DNA of 33,912 nt from Puerhibacterium puerhi (GTDB taxonomy: Bacteria > Actinomycetota > Actinomycetes > Actinomycetales > Cellulomonadaceae): assembly GCF_009846865.1 (NCBI RefSeq), contig NZ_WUWN01000030.1:1-33912 (forward strand), given 5' to 3'. A program made the position numbers and the translations under genes. The notes beneath the pieces are model-generated. The model saw nothing but the letters and a program-made list of their open reading frames with translations, was not told where the DNA came from and ran no database searches. Of this stretch, positions 8,218 through 16,232 are shown in pieces (within the stretch, counting starts at the first letter, position 1; the number at the start of each line of letters is the position of its first letter).

Positions 8218-9030
8218 GTGACAGGCCAGCCAGACGTCCAGACCGTCCCGCCCCTCCTGGAGGTGTCCGGGGTCTCCTACAGCTATAAGCCGTCCCTGCC
8301 GCCCGTGATGGAAGGCATCGACCTGTCGATCCGGTCGGGGGAGTTCTTCGTCCTGCTGGGCCCCTCCGGGTGCGGCAAGACGACGATCCTCAACCAGGTC
8401 GCCGGGTTCGAGAAGCCGACGACGGGGACGATCTCCCTGAAGGGCGAGAAGATCACCGGGCCCGCCCCGGACCGCGCCGTCGTGTTCCAGGGCCACGAGT
8501 CCCTGCTCGGCTGGCTCACCGTGCGGCAGAACGTCGAGTTCCCGCTCAAGGTCGCCGGCGTCGGCACCGGCGAGCGCCGCGCCCGGGCGCAGAAGGTGCT
8601 CGAGCTCGTCGAGCTGGCCCCCCAGGCCGACAAGTTCCCGCACGAGCTCTCCGGCGGCATGAAGCAGCGCGTCCAGATCGCGCGCGGCCTCGTGACCGAC
8701 TCGCGGATGATCCTCATGGACGAGCCGTTCGGTGCGCTGGACGCGCAGACGCGCGGCACGCTGCAGGCGGAGCTCTCCGACATCTGGGAGCGCGAGCGGC
8801 GCACCGTCCTGTTCATCACCCACGACATCGCCGAGGCCGTGATCCTGGCCGACCGGGTCGGGGTCATGAGCTCCGGGCCGCGCGCCTACCTGCACAGCAT
8901 CGTGCCGATCGACCTGCCGCGGCCCCGCCGCCGGACGGCCGAGTTCAACGAGTACATCGACCTGCTGGAAGCCACCGTCTCGGCCGCCAAGGCGCGCCGC
9001 CCGCTGGAGACCGGCACGGTGGCGGCATGA
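8218..9030 (+). CDS. ABC transporter ATP-binding protein, NitT/TauT (SsuB/TauB) type
   Basis: This 270-residue ATPase energises a small-molecule importer. Walker A is GPSGCGKTT (48-56), the Q-loop glutamine is in VVFQGHESLL (about 91), the signature is LSGGMKQR (144-151), Walker B is MILMDEP (164-170), and the H-loop histidine is in FITHDIAEA. The SSGPRAYLHSIVPIDLPRPRRR tail is typical of nitrate/sulfonate/taurine-type ATPases, a family that also serves pyrimidines, thiamine precursors and other small heterocycles. The GTG at 8218 has AGGAGG at 8207-8212. The stop overlaps the first permease start as ATGA at 9027-9030. No sulfonate monooxygenase gene is nearby, so sulfonate use is not supported. 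Confidence 0.93.
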   Translation: MTGQPDVQTVPPLLEVSGVSYSYKPSLPPVMEGIDLSIRSGEFFVLLGPSGCGKTTILNQVAGFEKPTTGTISLKGEKITGPAPDRAVVFQGHESLLGWLTVRQNVEFPLKVAGVGTGERRARAQKVLELVELAPQADKFPHELSGGMKQRVQIARGLVTDSRMILMDEPFGALDAQTRGTLQAELSDIWERERRTVLFITHDIAEAVILADRVGVMSSGPRAYLHSIVPIDLPRPRRRTAEFNEYIDLLEATVSAAKARRPLETGTVAA

Positions 9031-9827
9031 GCGCCGTCGCCGCTGCGCGCGTCGACCTGTCCGGCCGCGGCGCGCGTGTCGGGCTGGGGCTGCTTGGCGT
9101 CGTCGTGGTCGCGGCGGCGTGGCAGGCGGTGGCCGCCGCCACCGGCAACCCGCTCGTGCTGCCGGCGCCCACCGACGTCGTCACCGCGCTGGTGCAGCTG
9201 GTCACCGACCCGCAGACGCGCACGGACCTGCTCGACACCGTCCGCCGGGTCGTCGCGGGCTTCGTCGCCGGCTCCGTCGGCGGCCTGCTGCTCGGTGCGG
9301 GCATCGGCTCCTTCCGCGTGGTGCGGGAGCTGCTGAACCCCTACCTGAACTTCCTGCGCACGGTCGCGCCGATCGCCTGGATCGTGCCCGCCACGATCTG
9401 GCTCGGCGTCGGCGAGCCGTCGATCCTGTTCGTCGTCGTGTACGCGGCCGTCTTCCCGGTCGCCATCAACACGATCAGCGGCATCGCAGCGGTCGACGCG
9501 GACAAGCTCCGCATGGCGCGCGCCGTGGGCCTGTCGCCGGTGGGCACGTTCGCGCGCATCCTCGTGCCGAGCGCCGTGCCGTTCGTCATGGTGGGCGCCC
9601 GGCTGGGGCTCGGCCTGTCCTTCATGGCCGTGGTCGGCGCCGAGATGATCATCGGCCAGTCCGGCCTGGGCTACGTCATCTACGACGCCCGGACCTTCTC
9701 CAACACCGCCCTGATGTTCGCGGGGATCCTCGTGCTCGGCGTCGTCGGGTACCTGTTCGACCTGCTGTTCGTCGGGCTGCGCAGCTCCCTGTTCCGCAAG
9801 TACTACGCAGGACGTGAGGCCGCATGA
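9027..9827 (+). CDS. ABC transporter permease, NitT/TauT (SsuC) type, first copy
   Basis: This 266-residue inner-membrane protein has about six hydrophobic helices. Its cytoplasmic EAA-type coupling loop, near residues 155-190 (DADKLRMARAVGLSPVGTFARILVPSAVP), contacts the ATPase. The N-terminal half has the LPAPTDVVTALVQLV motif typical of SsuC/TauC permeases. It overlaps the ATPase gene before it and the second permease gene after it by ATGA, so the three are coupled. NitT/TauT systems more often use one permease as a homodimer. Two adjacent and clearly different permeases suggest a heterodimeric channel. Confidence 0.92.
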   Translation: MSAVAAARVDLSGRGARVGLGLLGVVVVAAAWQAVAAATGNPLVLPAPTDVVTALVQLVTDPQTRTDLLDTVRRVVAGFVAGSVGGLLLGAGIGSFRVVRELLNPYLNFLRTVAPIAWIVPATIWLGVGEPSILFVVVYAAVFPVAINTISGIAAVDADKLRMARAVGLSPVGTFARILVPSAVPFVMVGARLGLGLSFMAVVGAEMIIGQSGLGYVIYDARTFSNTALMFAGILVLGVVGYLFDLLFVGLRSSLFRKYYAGREAA

Positions 9828-10687
9828 GCACGATCGCCAGCCCCGAAGAGGACCTGAGGACCCCCGTCGTCGCCCGCCCCCGGCCGGCCGTGCGGGTGCC
9901 GTCGGACGCGCTCGCGCGCGCCGCGCGCCGCACCGGCCTGACGCTCGGCTCCCTTGTGGTGCTCGTCGCCGCGTGGGAGTGGGGGTCGCGCGCCTACGAC
10001 GTGCCGTTCCTGTTCCCCGGGCCGCTCGCCGTCGCCGAGTCGCTCGCCGACAACCTCGCGGACGGCACGCTGGCCGCGTCGACCGGCGCCAGCCTCTGGC
10101 GCATCGTCGCCGGCTTCGTGCTCGGTTCCGTCGCCGGCGTTGTGGTCGGCCTGGTGCTCGGCGCGAGCCGGGTGGCGTCGGGCATGGCGGCGCCCTTCGT
10201 GACCTTCTTCCGGTTCGTGCCGCCGCTGGCCTGGTTCGGGCCCGTGCTGGTGTGGTTCGGCGCCGGCGAGACGTCCAAGGTGCTGCTCATCGTCTACACG
10301 AGCCTGTTCGTCGTCGCCCTCAACACCATCGAGGGCTCCACCAAGCTCCCGCAGGACCTGTCCCGCATGGCCGGCGTGGCCGGGGCGTCGTGGTGGCAGC
10401 GGATGTTCTGGGTCACCCTGCCGGCGAGCGTGCCGTACATCGTGGCCGGCGCCCGCGTCGCGCTCGGCAACGCCTTCATGACCGTGGTGTCGGCCGAGAT
10501 GCTCGGCGCCTCCGCCGGGCTCGGCGTCATGGTGAACAACGGTATGACCAGCACGAACGTCCCCGACGTGTTCACGGCGATCCTCGTGCTCGGCGTGGCC
10601 GGCCTGGTGTGCGACCGGCTGTTCGTCCTCGCCGTCAACACGTTCGGCCGGCGGTTCCGCGGGCAGCAGACCGTGGACGTCGCGTGA
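9824..10687 (+). CDS. ABC transporter permease, NitT/TauT (SsuC) type, second copy
   Basis: This 287-residue permease has the same architecture as the gene before it: LFPGPLAVAESLADNL near the start, about six membrane helices, and an EAA-type loop around KLPQDLSRMAGVAGASWWQRMFWVTLPASVP. It differs widely from the first permease in sequence, so it is not a recent duplicate. The N-terminal ~40 residues are hydrophilic. The start ATG lies in the ATGA overlap at 9824-9827. The first deacetylase-like gene follows after a 49-bp gap containing a ribosome site, and is probably in the same transcript. Confidence 0.92.
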   Translation: MSTIASPEEDLRTPVVARPRPAVRVPSDALARAARRTGLTLGSLVVLVAAWEWGSRAYDVPFLFPGPLAVAESLADNLADGTLAASTGASLWRIVAGFVLGSVAGVVVGLVLGASRVASGMAAPFVTFFRFVPPLAWFGPVLVWFGAGETSKVLLIVYTSLFVVALNTIEGSTKLPQDLSRMAGVAGASWWQRMFWVTLPASVPYIVAGARVALGNAFMTVVSAEMLGASAGLGVMVNNGMTSTNVPDVFTAILVLGVAGLVCDRLFVLAVNTFGRRFRGQQTVDVA

Positions 10688-10736
10688 GCCGGGTGCCCGG
10701 CCCGCACCCGCCCGTCCCAGGAAGGAACGAGGAACT

Positions 10737-11675
10737 GTGATCAGCAACAACGCGCGGATGCTCTACTCCGCGATGCCGGACCGGCCGCGGGTGACGTGGC
10801 CGGAGGGCAAGACCGTGGCCTTCTGGCACGCGCCCAACGTGGAGCACTACGACTGGCTCGCCCCCGAGGGCTCCCGGTTCAGCGCCCGCGTCACCCCGCC
10901 GGACGCCCAGCACTACATGCACCGCGACTCGGGCAACCGGGTGGCGTTCTGGCGGATGCTGCGGGCGGTCGACCGGTACGACATGCCGTCGACCGTCTCC
11001 CTGAGCCTGGCGCTGCTGCAGGAGCAGCCGGAGGTCCGCGACGCGATGCTCGAGCGCGACTGGGAGATCATGAGCCACGGCATCTCCAACCTGCGCCCGC
11101 TGTTCGGCTACACCGCCGAGCAGGAGGACCGGTTCCTGGAGATCAGCCAGCAGCTCGCCCTGACCTACTACGACGGGCGGCCGATCAAGGGCATGCTCGG
11201 CCCGCGCATCTCGGGGACCGACAACACCGCCGACCTCATGGTCAAGCACGGCATGACCTACTTCGCCGACTTCGTCCACGACGAGCAGCCGCGGCCGCTG
11301 CTGACCGCGTCCGGCGACCGCCTGGTCAACGTCCCGTACTCGTTCACCACCAACGACGTGCCCGCCGTGCTGTCGCGCAACCATCCCAAGGAGTACTTCT
11401 TCGACCTGATCAAGGCGCAGGTCGACCGGCTCCTGCGCGACGCCGAGGAGGACGGCCAGGCCCGCGTGGCGTGCCTGGCTACCCACCCGTTCGTCATGGG
11501 CCAGCCGAACGCGGCGCGCTACCTCGAGGCGATCTTCGACTACGTGCGCAGCGACGACCGCATCTGGGTCACCACGGCCGGGCAGATCACCGACCACTAC
11601 CTCGAGAACTTCTACGACGAGCAGGTCGCCTTCTCGCGGTCGCTGCTCGCGGAGCACGCAGGAGCCTTCGCATGA
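10737..11675 (+). CDS. Polysaccharide-deacetylase/PuuE-like hydrolase, motif-complete (pair 1, first member)
   Basis: This 312-residue protein has the NodB-like barrel of the polysaccharide deacetylase superfamily, in the cytoplasmic branch related to cofactor-independent allantoinase (PuuE) and bacterial cyclic-imide hydrolases; it has no signal peptide. Visible motifs are APNVEHY (Asn34, Glu36, His37), IMSHG (His114), GMLGPRIS, FADFVHDEQP (Asp178, His181, Asp182) and ATHPFVMGQP (His250), all shared with the gene at 15312. It is therefore predicted to hydrolyse a cyclic amide, imide or ureide rather than a sugar. The GTG at 10737 follows GAGGA at 10729-10733; an in-frame ATG at 10758 is possible. 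Its stop overlaps the next gene's start (ATGA at 11672), which implies coupled synthesis of the two proteins. Confidence 0.85.
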   Translation: MISNNARMLYSAMPDRPRVTWPEGKTVAFWHAPNVEHYDWLAPEGSRFSARVTPPDAQHYMHRDSGNRVAFWRMLRAVDRYDMPSTVSLSLALLQEQPEVRDAMLERDWEIMSHGISNLRPLFGYTAEQEDRFLEISQQLALTYYDGRPIKGMLGPRISGTDNTADLMVKHGMTYFADFVHDEQPRPLLTASGDRLVNVPYSFTTNDVPAVLSRNHPKEYFFDLIKAQVDRLLRDAEEDGQARVACLATHPFVMGQPNAARYLEAIFDYVRSDDRIWVTTAGQITDHYLENFYDEQVAFSRSLLAEHAGAFA

Positions 11676-12601
11676 CGATCGACATCAACCCGCCCGACGC
11701 GACCGTCTTCGCGCCCACCCTGCCGCACGCGTACGACACGCACCGCGAGCACTGGGACTCGCCGGCGCGGCTGACCGTCTCGCTCCTGCTGCACGCGCCG
11801 TACTACCTCGACGCGCGCGAGCCGGGGCACTACCGGGCCGTGCAGATGCCCGGCGGCGTCGGCGGCGCCTCCCAGGACCCGCCCGGCGGCCCGCCGCACG
11901 GCCAGGTCGCCAAGGTCTCGCAGTACGAGTTCGGCCTGACCAACGGCATCTTCCGGCTGCAGCGCATCGCCGACCGCCTGGGCCTGCCGTACGCCGTGGC
12001 GCTCGACGCCTACGGGGTGCGCACCGTGCCGGGCCTGGCGCGGCGCATGGCCGCCGGCGCGGGGGAGGTGGTCGCCCGCGGCGAGGCGGCGACGTCGATC
12101 ATCGACTCCCGGATGTCCGCCGACGAGGAGCGCGACTACGTCCGCCGCTCCCTGGCGGCCGTCCGGGACGCGACCGGGGTCGCGATCACCGGCTGGTTCG
12201 GCCCGGAGCGCGGCTGCACCGACCGCACGACGGGGATCCTGCGCGACGAGGGCGTGCGGTGGTTCGGCGACTGGACCGTCGACGAGCGCCCGGTCGCCCT
12301 CGACGGCGCCGCCGCCGGGCTGACCGCGGTGCCGTTCGCCCTCGACACCGAGGACGCCTTCCAGCTCTACACCCGCGGCACCCGGTTCGGCGACTACGAG
12401 CAGATCCTGGTCGACAGGATCGACCAGCTGATCGCGGACGCCGACGTCGTCGGGCCCCGGTTCCTCGGCCTGAGCTGGGCCGGCTGGGTGCTCGGCCAGG
12501 CGTGCTACGCCGACGTCGCCGAGCGGGTGCTCACCCGCCTGGCCGCCGACCCCGACGTGCGGTTCGTCCTGCCGAGCGAGCTCGCCGCCCCCGGCGCCTG
12601 A
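11672..12601 (+). CDS. Polysaccharide-deacetylase-like protein lacking key motifs (pair 1, degenerate partner)
   Basis: This 309-residue protein aligns with the deacetylase-like genes around it, most clearly with the one at 16233. The shared region runs from SRMSADEERDYVRRSL through GWFGPERGCTDRT to FGDWTVDERP. The residues expected to act in catalysis are gone. The Glu-His of the EHY motif is replaced in LLHAPYYLDA, the SHG histidine is Arg136 (VVARGEA), and the LHP histidine is Ala270 (SWAGWVLGQ). It also has a Gly/Pro-rich insertion at about 60-77. It is probably not an independent enzyme; a structural or regulatory partner of the preceding protein is the simplest reading, supported by their 4-bp overlap. 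The start has AGGAG at 11660-11664. Partner status is inference. Confidence 0.8.
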   Translation: MTIDINPPDATVFAPTLPHAYDTHREHWDSPARLTVSLLLHAPYYLDAREPGHYRAVQMPGGVGGASQDPPGGPPHGQVAKVSQYEFGLTNGIFRLQRIADRLGLPYAVALDAYGVRTVPGLARRMAAGAGEVVARGEAATSIIDSRMSADEERDYVRRSLAAVRDATGVAITGWFGPERGCTDRTTGILRDEGVRWFGDWTVDERPVALDGAAAGLTAVPFALDTEDAFQLYTRGTRFGDYEQILVDRIDQLIADADVVGPRFLGLSWAGWVLGQACYADVAERVLTRLAADPDVRFVLPSELAAPGA

Positions 12602-12613
12602 CGCGCCCGCCGC

Positions 12614-12710
12614 CCCCGCGACCACCGTCGCTCGCGGGGCGGTCCGCGGGCCGCCGCCCGCCTGCCTCCTCCTCACCCGGCCGTGCCGGGCTCGTGCGCC
12701 TCTGCGCACG
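12614..12710 (+). promoter_or_regulatory. Leader with three consecutive hairpins before the nitrilase-family gene
   Basis: The 175-bp gap 12602-12776 contains three small inverted repeats: CCCCGCGA/TCGCGGGG (12614-12639), CCCGGC/GCCGGG (12676-12690) and CGTGCGC/GCGCACG (12693-12710). A pyrimidine-rich, T-containing stretch (about 12711-12760) and the ribosome site GAAAGGAA (12765-12772) follow. The last hairpin plus pyrimidine tract could be a partial terminator or attenuator separating the ABC-deacetylase transcript from the next genes. No known riboswitch class is recognised. Confidence 0.35.
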
Positions 12711-12776
12711 TCCTGCCCTTGTCTCGCTCTTCTCCTGCTCAGCTACCGGCACTTCCTCCTGCCCGAAAGGAACACG

Positions 12777-13727
12777 ATGCTCAACGTCGCAGTGGTGCAG
12801 ACCGGCGAGGTCCCCGAGGACCGCGGCGAGGCGCTCGCCGGCCTCCAGGCGCTCTTCCGCGAGGCCGCGACCCCCGGGACCGACGTCGTCCTCTTCCCGG
12901 AGCTCATCACCACGCCCTACTTCGGGCTCACCGGGGACCCGGCATACGAGGCGTGGGCCGAGCCGGTGCCGGGCCCCAGCACCGCCGCCTTCGCCGCCAC
13001 GGCGCGCGAGCTCGGCGTCGGCGTCATCTTCGGCATGTACGAGCGGGCCGCCGACGGCACGCTCTACAACTCCGCCGTCGTCATCGACGCCGCGGGCGAG
13101 ATCGTGCCCGGCACGACGCTCGACGGCGAGGTCGTGGACACCTACCGCAAGACGTCGATCCCGATGGGGTCCGGCTCCGGCGTGCCGGTGAACGAGAAGA
13201 TGTTCTTCGCCCCCGGCGTCGGCCCGATGCTCTTCGAGGCCTTCGGCACCCGCTTCTCCACGCTGATCTGCTACGACCGCAGCTTCCCCGAGTACTGGGA
13301 GGCCGCCCGCACCCTCGGCGCAGAGGTGATCTTCGTGCTGGTCAGCTCGATGGGCGCGCGCGAGGGCCACTTCGTCCACGAGCTGCAGACCCGTGGCAAG
13401 GACGCCCAGGCCTGGACCGTGGCGGCGAACCGGGCGGGGGAGGAGACCATGTCCGGCTGCACGACGCGGTCGTTCGGCCTGTCCTGCGTCGTCAGCCCGC
13501 ACGGCGAGCTGGTCGAGGCGGCGCCCGCGCACACCCAGCCGTACGTCCTGCACGCCGAGCTCGACCTCGAGCGCGTGCCGCAGCTGCGCGCCACCTTCCC
13601 CTTCCAGCGGGACAAGGTCCCGGGGATCTTCGCCCACATCGCGCGCCTCAAGGCCGCACAGCAGGCCGAGCAGGCCGAGCGGGCCGCCCGGGACGCCGAG
13701 CAGGCGGTGCCGGCGGGGCGGGCGTGA
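12777..13727 (+). CDS. Carbon-nitrogen hydrolase, nitrilase superfamily
   Basis: This 316-residue cytosolic enzyme shows the nitrilase-superfamily triad: Glu42 in FPELITTPYFG, Lys125 in TYRKTSIP and Cys165 in LICYDRSFPE. The cysteine forms a thioester with an amide, carbamoyl or nitrile substrate and releases ammonia, or CO2 plus ammonia. The ITTPYFGL segment and overall length are closest to the N-carbamoyl-amino-acid/N-carbamoylputrescine hydrolase group, which fits a step after ring opening of a cyclic ureide or imide. A simple amidase role is equally possible. The last ~30 residues are an Ala/Glu/Arg-rich helix. The ATG at 12777 has GAAAGGAA upstream. The stop overlaps the MFS gene start as GTGA (13724-13727). 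Confidence 0.9.
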   Translation: MLNVAVVQTGEVPEDRGEALAGLQALFREAATPGTDVVLFPELITTPYFGLTGDPAYEAWAEPVPGPSTAAFAATARELGVGVIFGMYERAADGTLYNSAVVIDAAGEIVPGTTLDGEVVDTYRKTSIPMGSGSGVPVNEKMFFAPGVGPMLFEAFGTRFSTLICYDRSFPEYWEAARTLGAEVIFVLVSSMGAREGHFVHELQTRGKDAQAWTVAANRAGEETMSGCTTRSFGLSCVVSPHGELVEAAPAHTQPYVLHAELDLERVPQLRATFPFQRDKVPGIFAHIARLKAAQQAEQAERAARDAEQAVPAGRA

Positions 13728-15274
13728 CCCACTCGCCGGCGGGCTCCTCCGGCTGGCCGGTGCTGGCCGCGACGAGCGTCAACGTCGTCCTGGTCTTCGT
13801 GTGCGCCACGAGCCTGACGATCCTGCTGCCGGAGGTGGCGCGGGAGTTCCGCGCCACCCCGGCGCAGACGACGTGGTTCCTGCTGGCCTACCAGCTGGTG
13901 ATGACGTCGCTCATCGTCGTGTTCGGCCGCCTGTCGGACATCTTCGGGCGCAAGCGCATCTACATCGCCGGCGTGGCGGTGTTTCTCGTCGGCAGCCTGG
14001 GGGCCGGCCTCACCACGGACGCGGGGCTGTTCGTCGCCGCCCGGTTGGTGCAGGGGGTGGGCGCCGCGGCGATCATCACCAACACCACCGCGATCCTCAC
14101 CGATGTGTTCCCGGCGGCGAAGCTGCCCACGGCGCTGGGCTTGAACTCCGCCTCGGCGGCGGTGGGCCAGGTGCTCGGCCCGGTGGTCGGCGGGATCACC
14201 GCGCACCTGGCGGACTGGCGCTGGATCTTCCTGGTCAGCGGCCCGCTCGCGCTGGTGAGCCTGCTGGTGTCGTGGCGGCTGGTGCCCGGCCGCGCCGGCA
14301 CCGGGCGCGACCGCGTCGACGTCGGCGGGGCCCTGACGCTCACCGGCAGCCTGTCGCTGTTCGTCGCCGGCATGTCGTCCGGGTCGCAGACCGGCTGGAG
14401 CTCCCCGTGGAGCGCCGCCCTGGTGGCGGGCTCCGTGGTGCTGCTCGGGGTGTTCGTGGCGATCCAGGCGCGGGTGCGCAGCCCGCTGGTCGACCTCGCG
14501 CTGTTCCGCGTCCCGAGGCTCGGGCGCCGCTACCTGGCCGTGCTGCTGTCCGGGTTCAGCCAGTACGCGGTGATCCTGCTGCTGTCCACCTATCTACAGG
14601 CGACCGCCGGCTACGACGCGTTCGACGTGGCGATGCTCGTGATCGTCTCGCCGCTGGCGACGATCGTCGCGGCCCAGCTGGCCGGGCGCCTCGTGGGCCG
14701 GGTGCCGGTGGCGGGCCTGGCGATGGCGGGGATGGCGCTGATCGCCGCGGCCGCCGTGAGCCTGGCCGGGTTCGTGCACCTCGACCTGCTGCCCGCGGGC
14801 GCCTACGCGTCGCTGACGCTGCTCGGGCTGGGCATCGGCGCCTTCATGACGCCGAACACGAGCCTGATCATGCTGATCACGCCGCAGCACCGGCGGGGGG
14901 TCTCCAACGGCATCCGCTCGACGATGCTCAACACCGGCTACCTGCTGACCACCGCCGTCGCGCTGCAGGTCTCCACGGCCCTGCTCGGCTCCGACGCGCG
15001 GCACGCCGTGTTCGCCGGCGACTTCCCGCTCGCCGGCTCCCAGGAGCTCGCATACCGGCACGGCGTCGAGCTGGCGCTCGGCGTGCTCGTCGTCACCGCC
15101 GTCGCCGGCGTCGTGTGCAGCGGCGGCAAGGCCGCGCCGCAGCCGCCGCAGCCGCCGCGGCCGCCGCACGGCTCCGACGCGGCCGACGACGGCGCTCCCG
15201 GGGACGACGACGGCGCGGCCGGCCCCGCGACCGGGGCGACGGGCCGCGGCGCGCCGGTCGCCGCGCCCGCCTGA
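13724..15274 (+). CDS. MFS transporter, DHA2 (EmrB/QacA) family
   Basis: This 516-residue membrane protein has about 14 hydrophobic segments and the MFS motif A between helices 2 and 3 (FGRLSDIFGRKR, about residues 66-77). Helix 5 carries a motif-C-like GQVLGPVVGG. This is the layout of drug:H+ antiporters of the DHA2 family, which export hydrophobic compounds. In this setting it may export a pathway intermediate or a toxic substrate analogue, or import a substrate; the sequence does not say. The C-terminal ~50 residues are low-complexity and hydrophilic (proline repeats, then Asp/Gly/Ala), encoded by CCG/CAG-type repeats near 15130-15165. It starts with GTG inside the nitrilase-family stop, so the two genes are translated together. 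Confidence 0.9.
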   Translation: MTHSPAGSSGWPVLAATSVNVVLVFVCATSLTILLPEVAREFRATPAQTTWFLLAYQLVMTSLIVVFGRLSDIFGRKRIYIAGVAVFLVGSLGAGLTTDAGLFVAARLVQGVGAAAIITNTTAILTDVFPAAKLPTALGLNSASAAVGQVLGPVVGGITAHLADWRWIFLVSGPLALVSLLVSWRLVPGRAGTGRDRVDVGGALTLTGSLSLFVAGMSSGSQTGWSSPWSAALVAGSVVLLGVFVAIQARVRSPLVDLALFRVPRLGRRYLAVLLSGFSQYAVILLLSTYLQATAGYDAFDVAMLVIVSPLATIVAAQLAGRLVGRVPVAGLAMAGMALIAAAAVSLAGFVHLDLLPAGAYASLTLLGLGIGAFMTPNTSLIMLITPQHRRGVSNGIRSTMLNTGYLLTTAVALQVSTALLGSDARHAVFAGDFPLAGSQELAYRHGVELALGVLVVTAVAGVVCSGGKAAPQPPQPPRPPHGSDAADDGAPGDDDGAAGPATGATGRGAPVAAPA

Positions 15275-15311
15275 CGCCCCGCTCCGCCCACAGCCCCGAG
15301 AGGACTCCGCC

Positions 15312-16229
15312 ATGATCACCGTCGCCGAGCGCGCCCCGTACCTGCCGGCCGTCGACCGCCCGCGGATCACCTGGCCGGGCGACGCCCGCATCGCCGTGTG
15401 GGTCGCGCCCAACATCGAGCACTACGAGCTCACGCCGCCGGCCACGAGCGCGGGCCGCGACCCGTGGCCGCGCATGCCGCACCCCGACGTCCAGCAGTAC
15501 GCCTACAAGGACTACGGCAACCGGGTGGGCACGTGGCGCTTCGCCGACGCCTGCGACGACTACGGCGTGCGCTGCACGGTGTCGCTGAACATGGCGGTGA
15601 TGGACCACTTCCCGGAGATCCGCGACCTGATCGTGGAGCGCGGCTGGGACGTCATGAGCCACGGGATCTACAACACCCGGTACTCCTACGAGCTGTCCCC
15701 CGAGGAGGAGGCCGCCTGGCTCGACGACACGATCGCGTCGCTGCGCCGGCACACCGGACGCACCCTGCGGGGCATGCTCGGCCCGTCGATCTCCGCCACC
15801 GAGCGCACGCCCGACCTGATGGCCGAGCGCGGGCTGGTCTACCACGCGGACTGGGTGCACGACGACGTCCCGGTGCCCCTGCGCACCGAGACCGGTCGGC
15901 TGTGCTCGGTGCCGTACTCGATCGAGCTCAACGACGTACCGCTGTTCGGTGCCCACCACGACGGGGCGTACTTCGAGCAGATCTGCCGCCGGCAGTTCGA
16001 CCGGCTGTACGCCGAGGGCGGCAAGGTCATGTGCCTCGCGCTGCACCCGTACCTCATCGCGCAGCCTCACATGATCGGCCACCTGCGCGCCGTGCTGCGG
16101 TACATCACCGGGCACGACGGCGTCTGGATGGCCACGGCCGACGAGATCGCCACCCACTACCTCGACCACCACCACGACGCGGACGTGACGCACGCGCGCG
16201 AGCTCGCCGCCGCGACGAAGGGAGCCTGA
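15312..16229 (+). CDS. Polysaccharide-deacetylase/PuuE-like hydrolase, motif-complete (pair 2, first member)
   Basis: This 305-residue protein is a clear paralogue of the one at 10737 and keeps the same set of motifs: APNIEHY (Asn34, Glu36, His37), VMSHG (His117), GMLGPSIS, HADWVHDD (Asp180, His183, Asp184) and LALHPYLIAQP (His245). It has no signal peptide and is predicted to be cytosolic. It is expected to be a ring-opening amidohydrolase-type enzyme in the PuuE/cyclic-imide-hydrolase branch, and may act on a different ring or a later intermediate than the first copy. The ATG at 15312 has GAGAGGA at 15298-15304. The next gene starts 3 bp after its stop, so the two are one transcription and probably one functional unit. 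Confidence 0.86.
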   Translation: MITVAERAPYLPAVDRPRITWPGDARIAVWVAPNIEHYELTPPATSAGRDPWPRMPHPDVQQYAYKDYGNRVGTWRFADACDDYGVRCTVSLNMAVMDHFPEIRDLIVERGWDVMSHGIYNTRYSYELSPEEEAAWLDDTIASLRRHTGRTLRGMLGPSISATERTPDLMAERGLVYHADWVHDDVPVPLRTETGRLCSVPYSIELNDVPLFGAHHDGAYFEQICRRQFDRLYAEGGKVMCLALHPYLIAQPHMIGHLRAVLRYITGHDGVWMATADEIATHYLDHHHDADVTHARELAAATKGA

Positions 16230-16232
16230 GCG

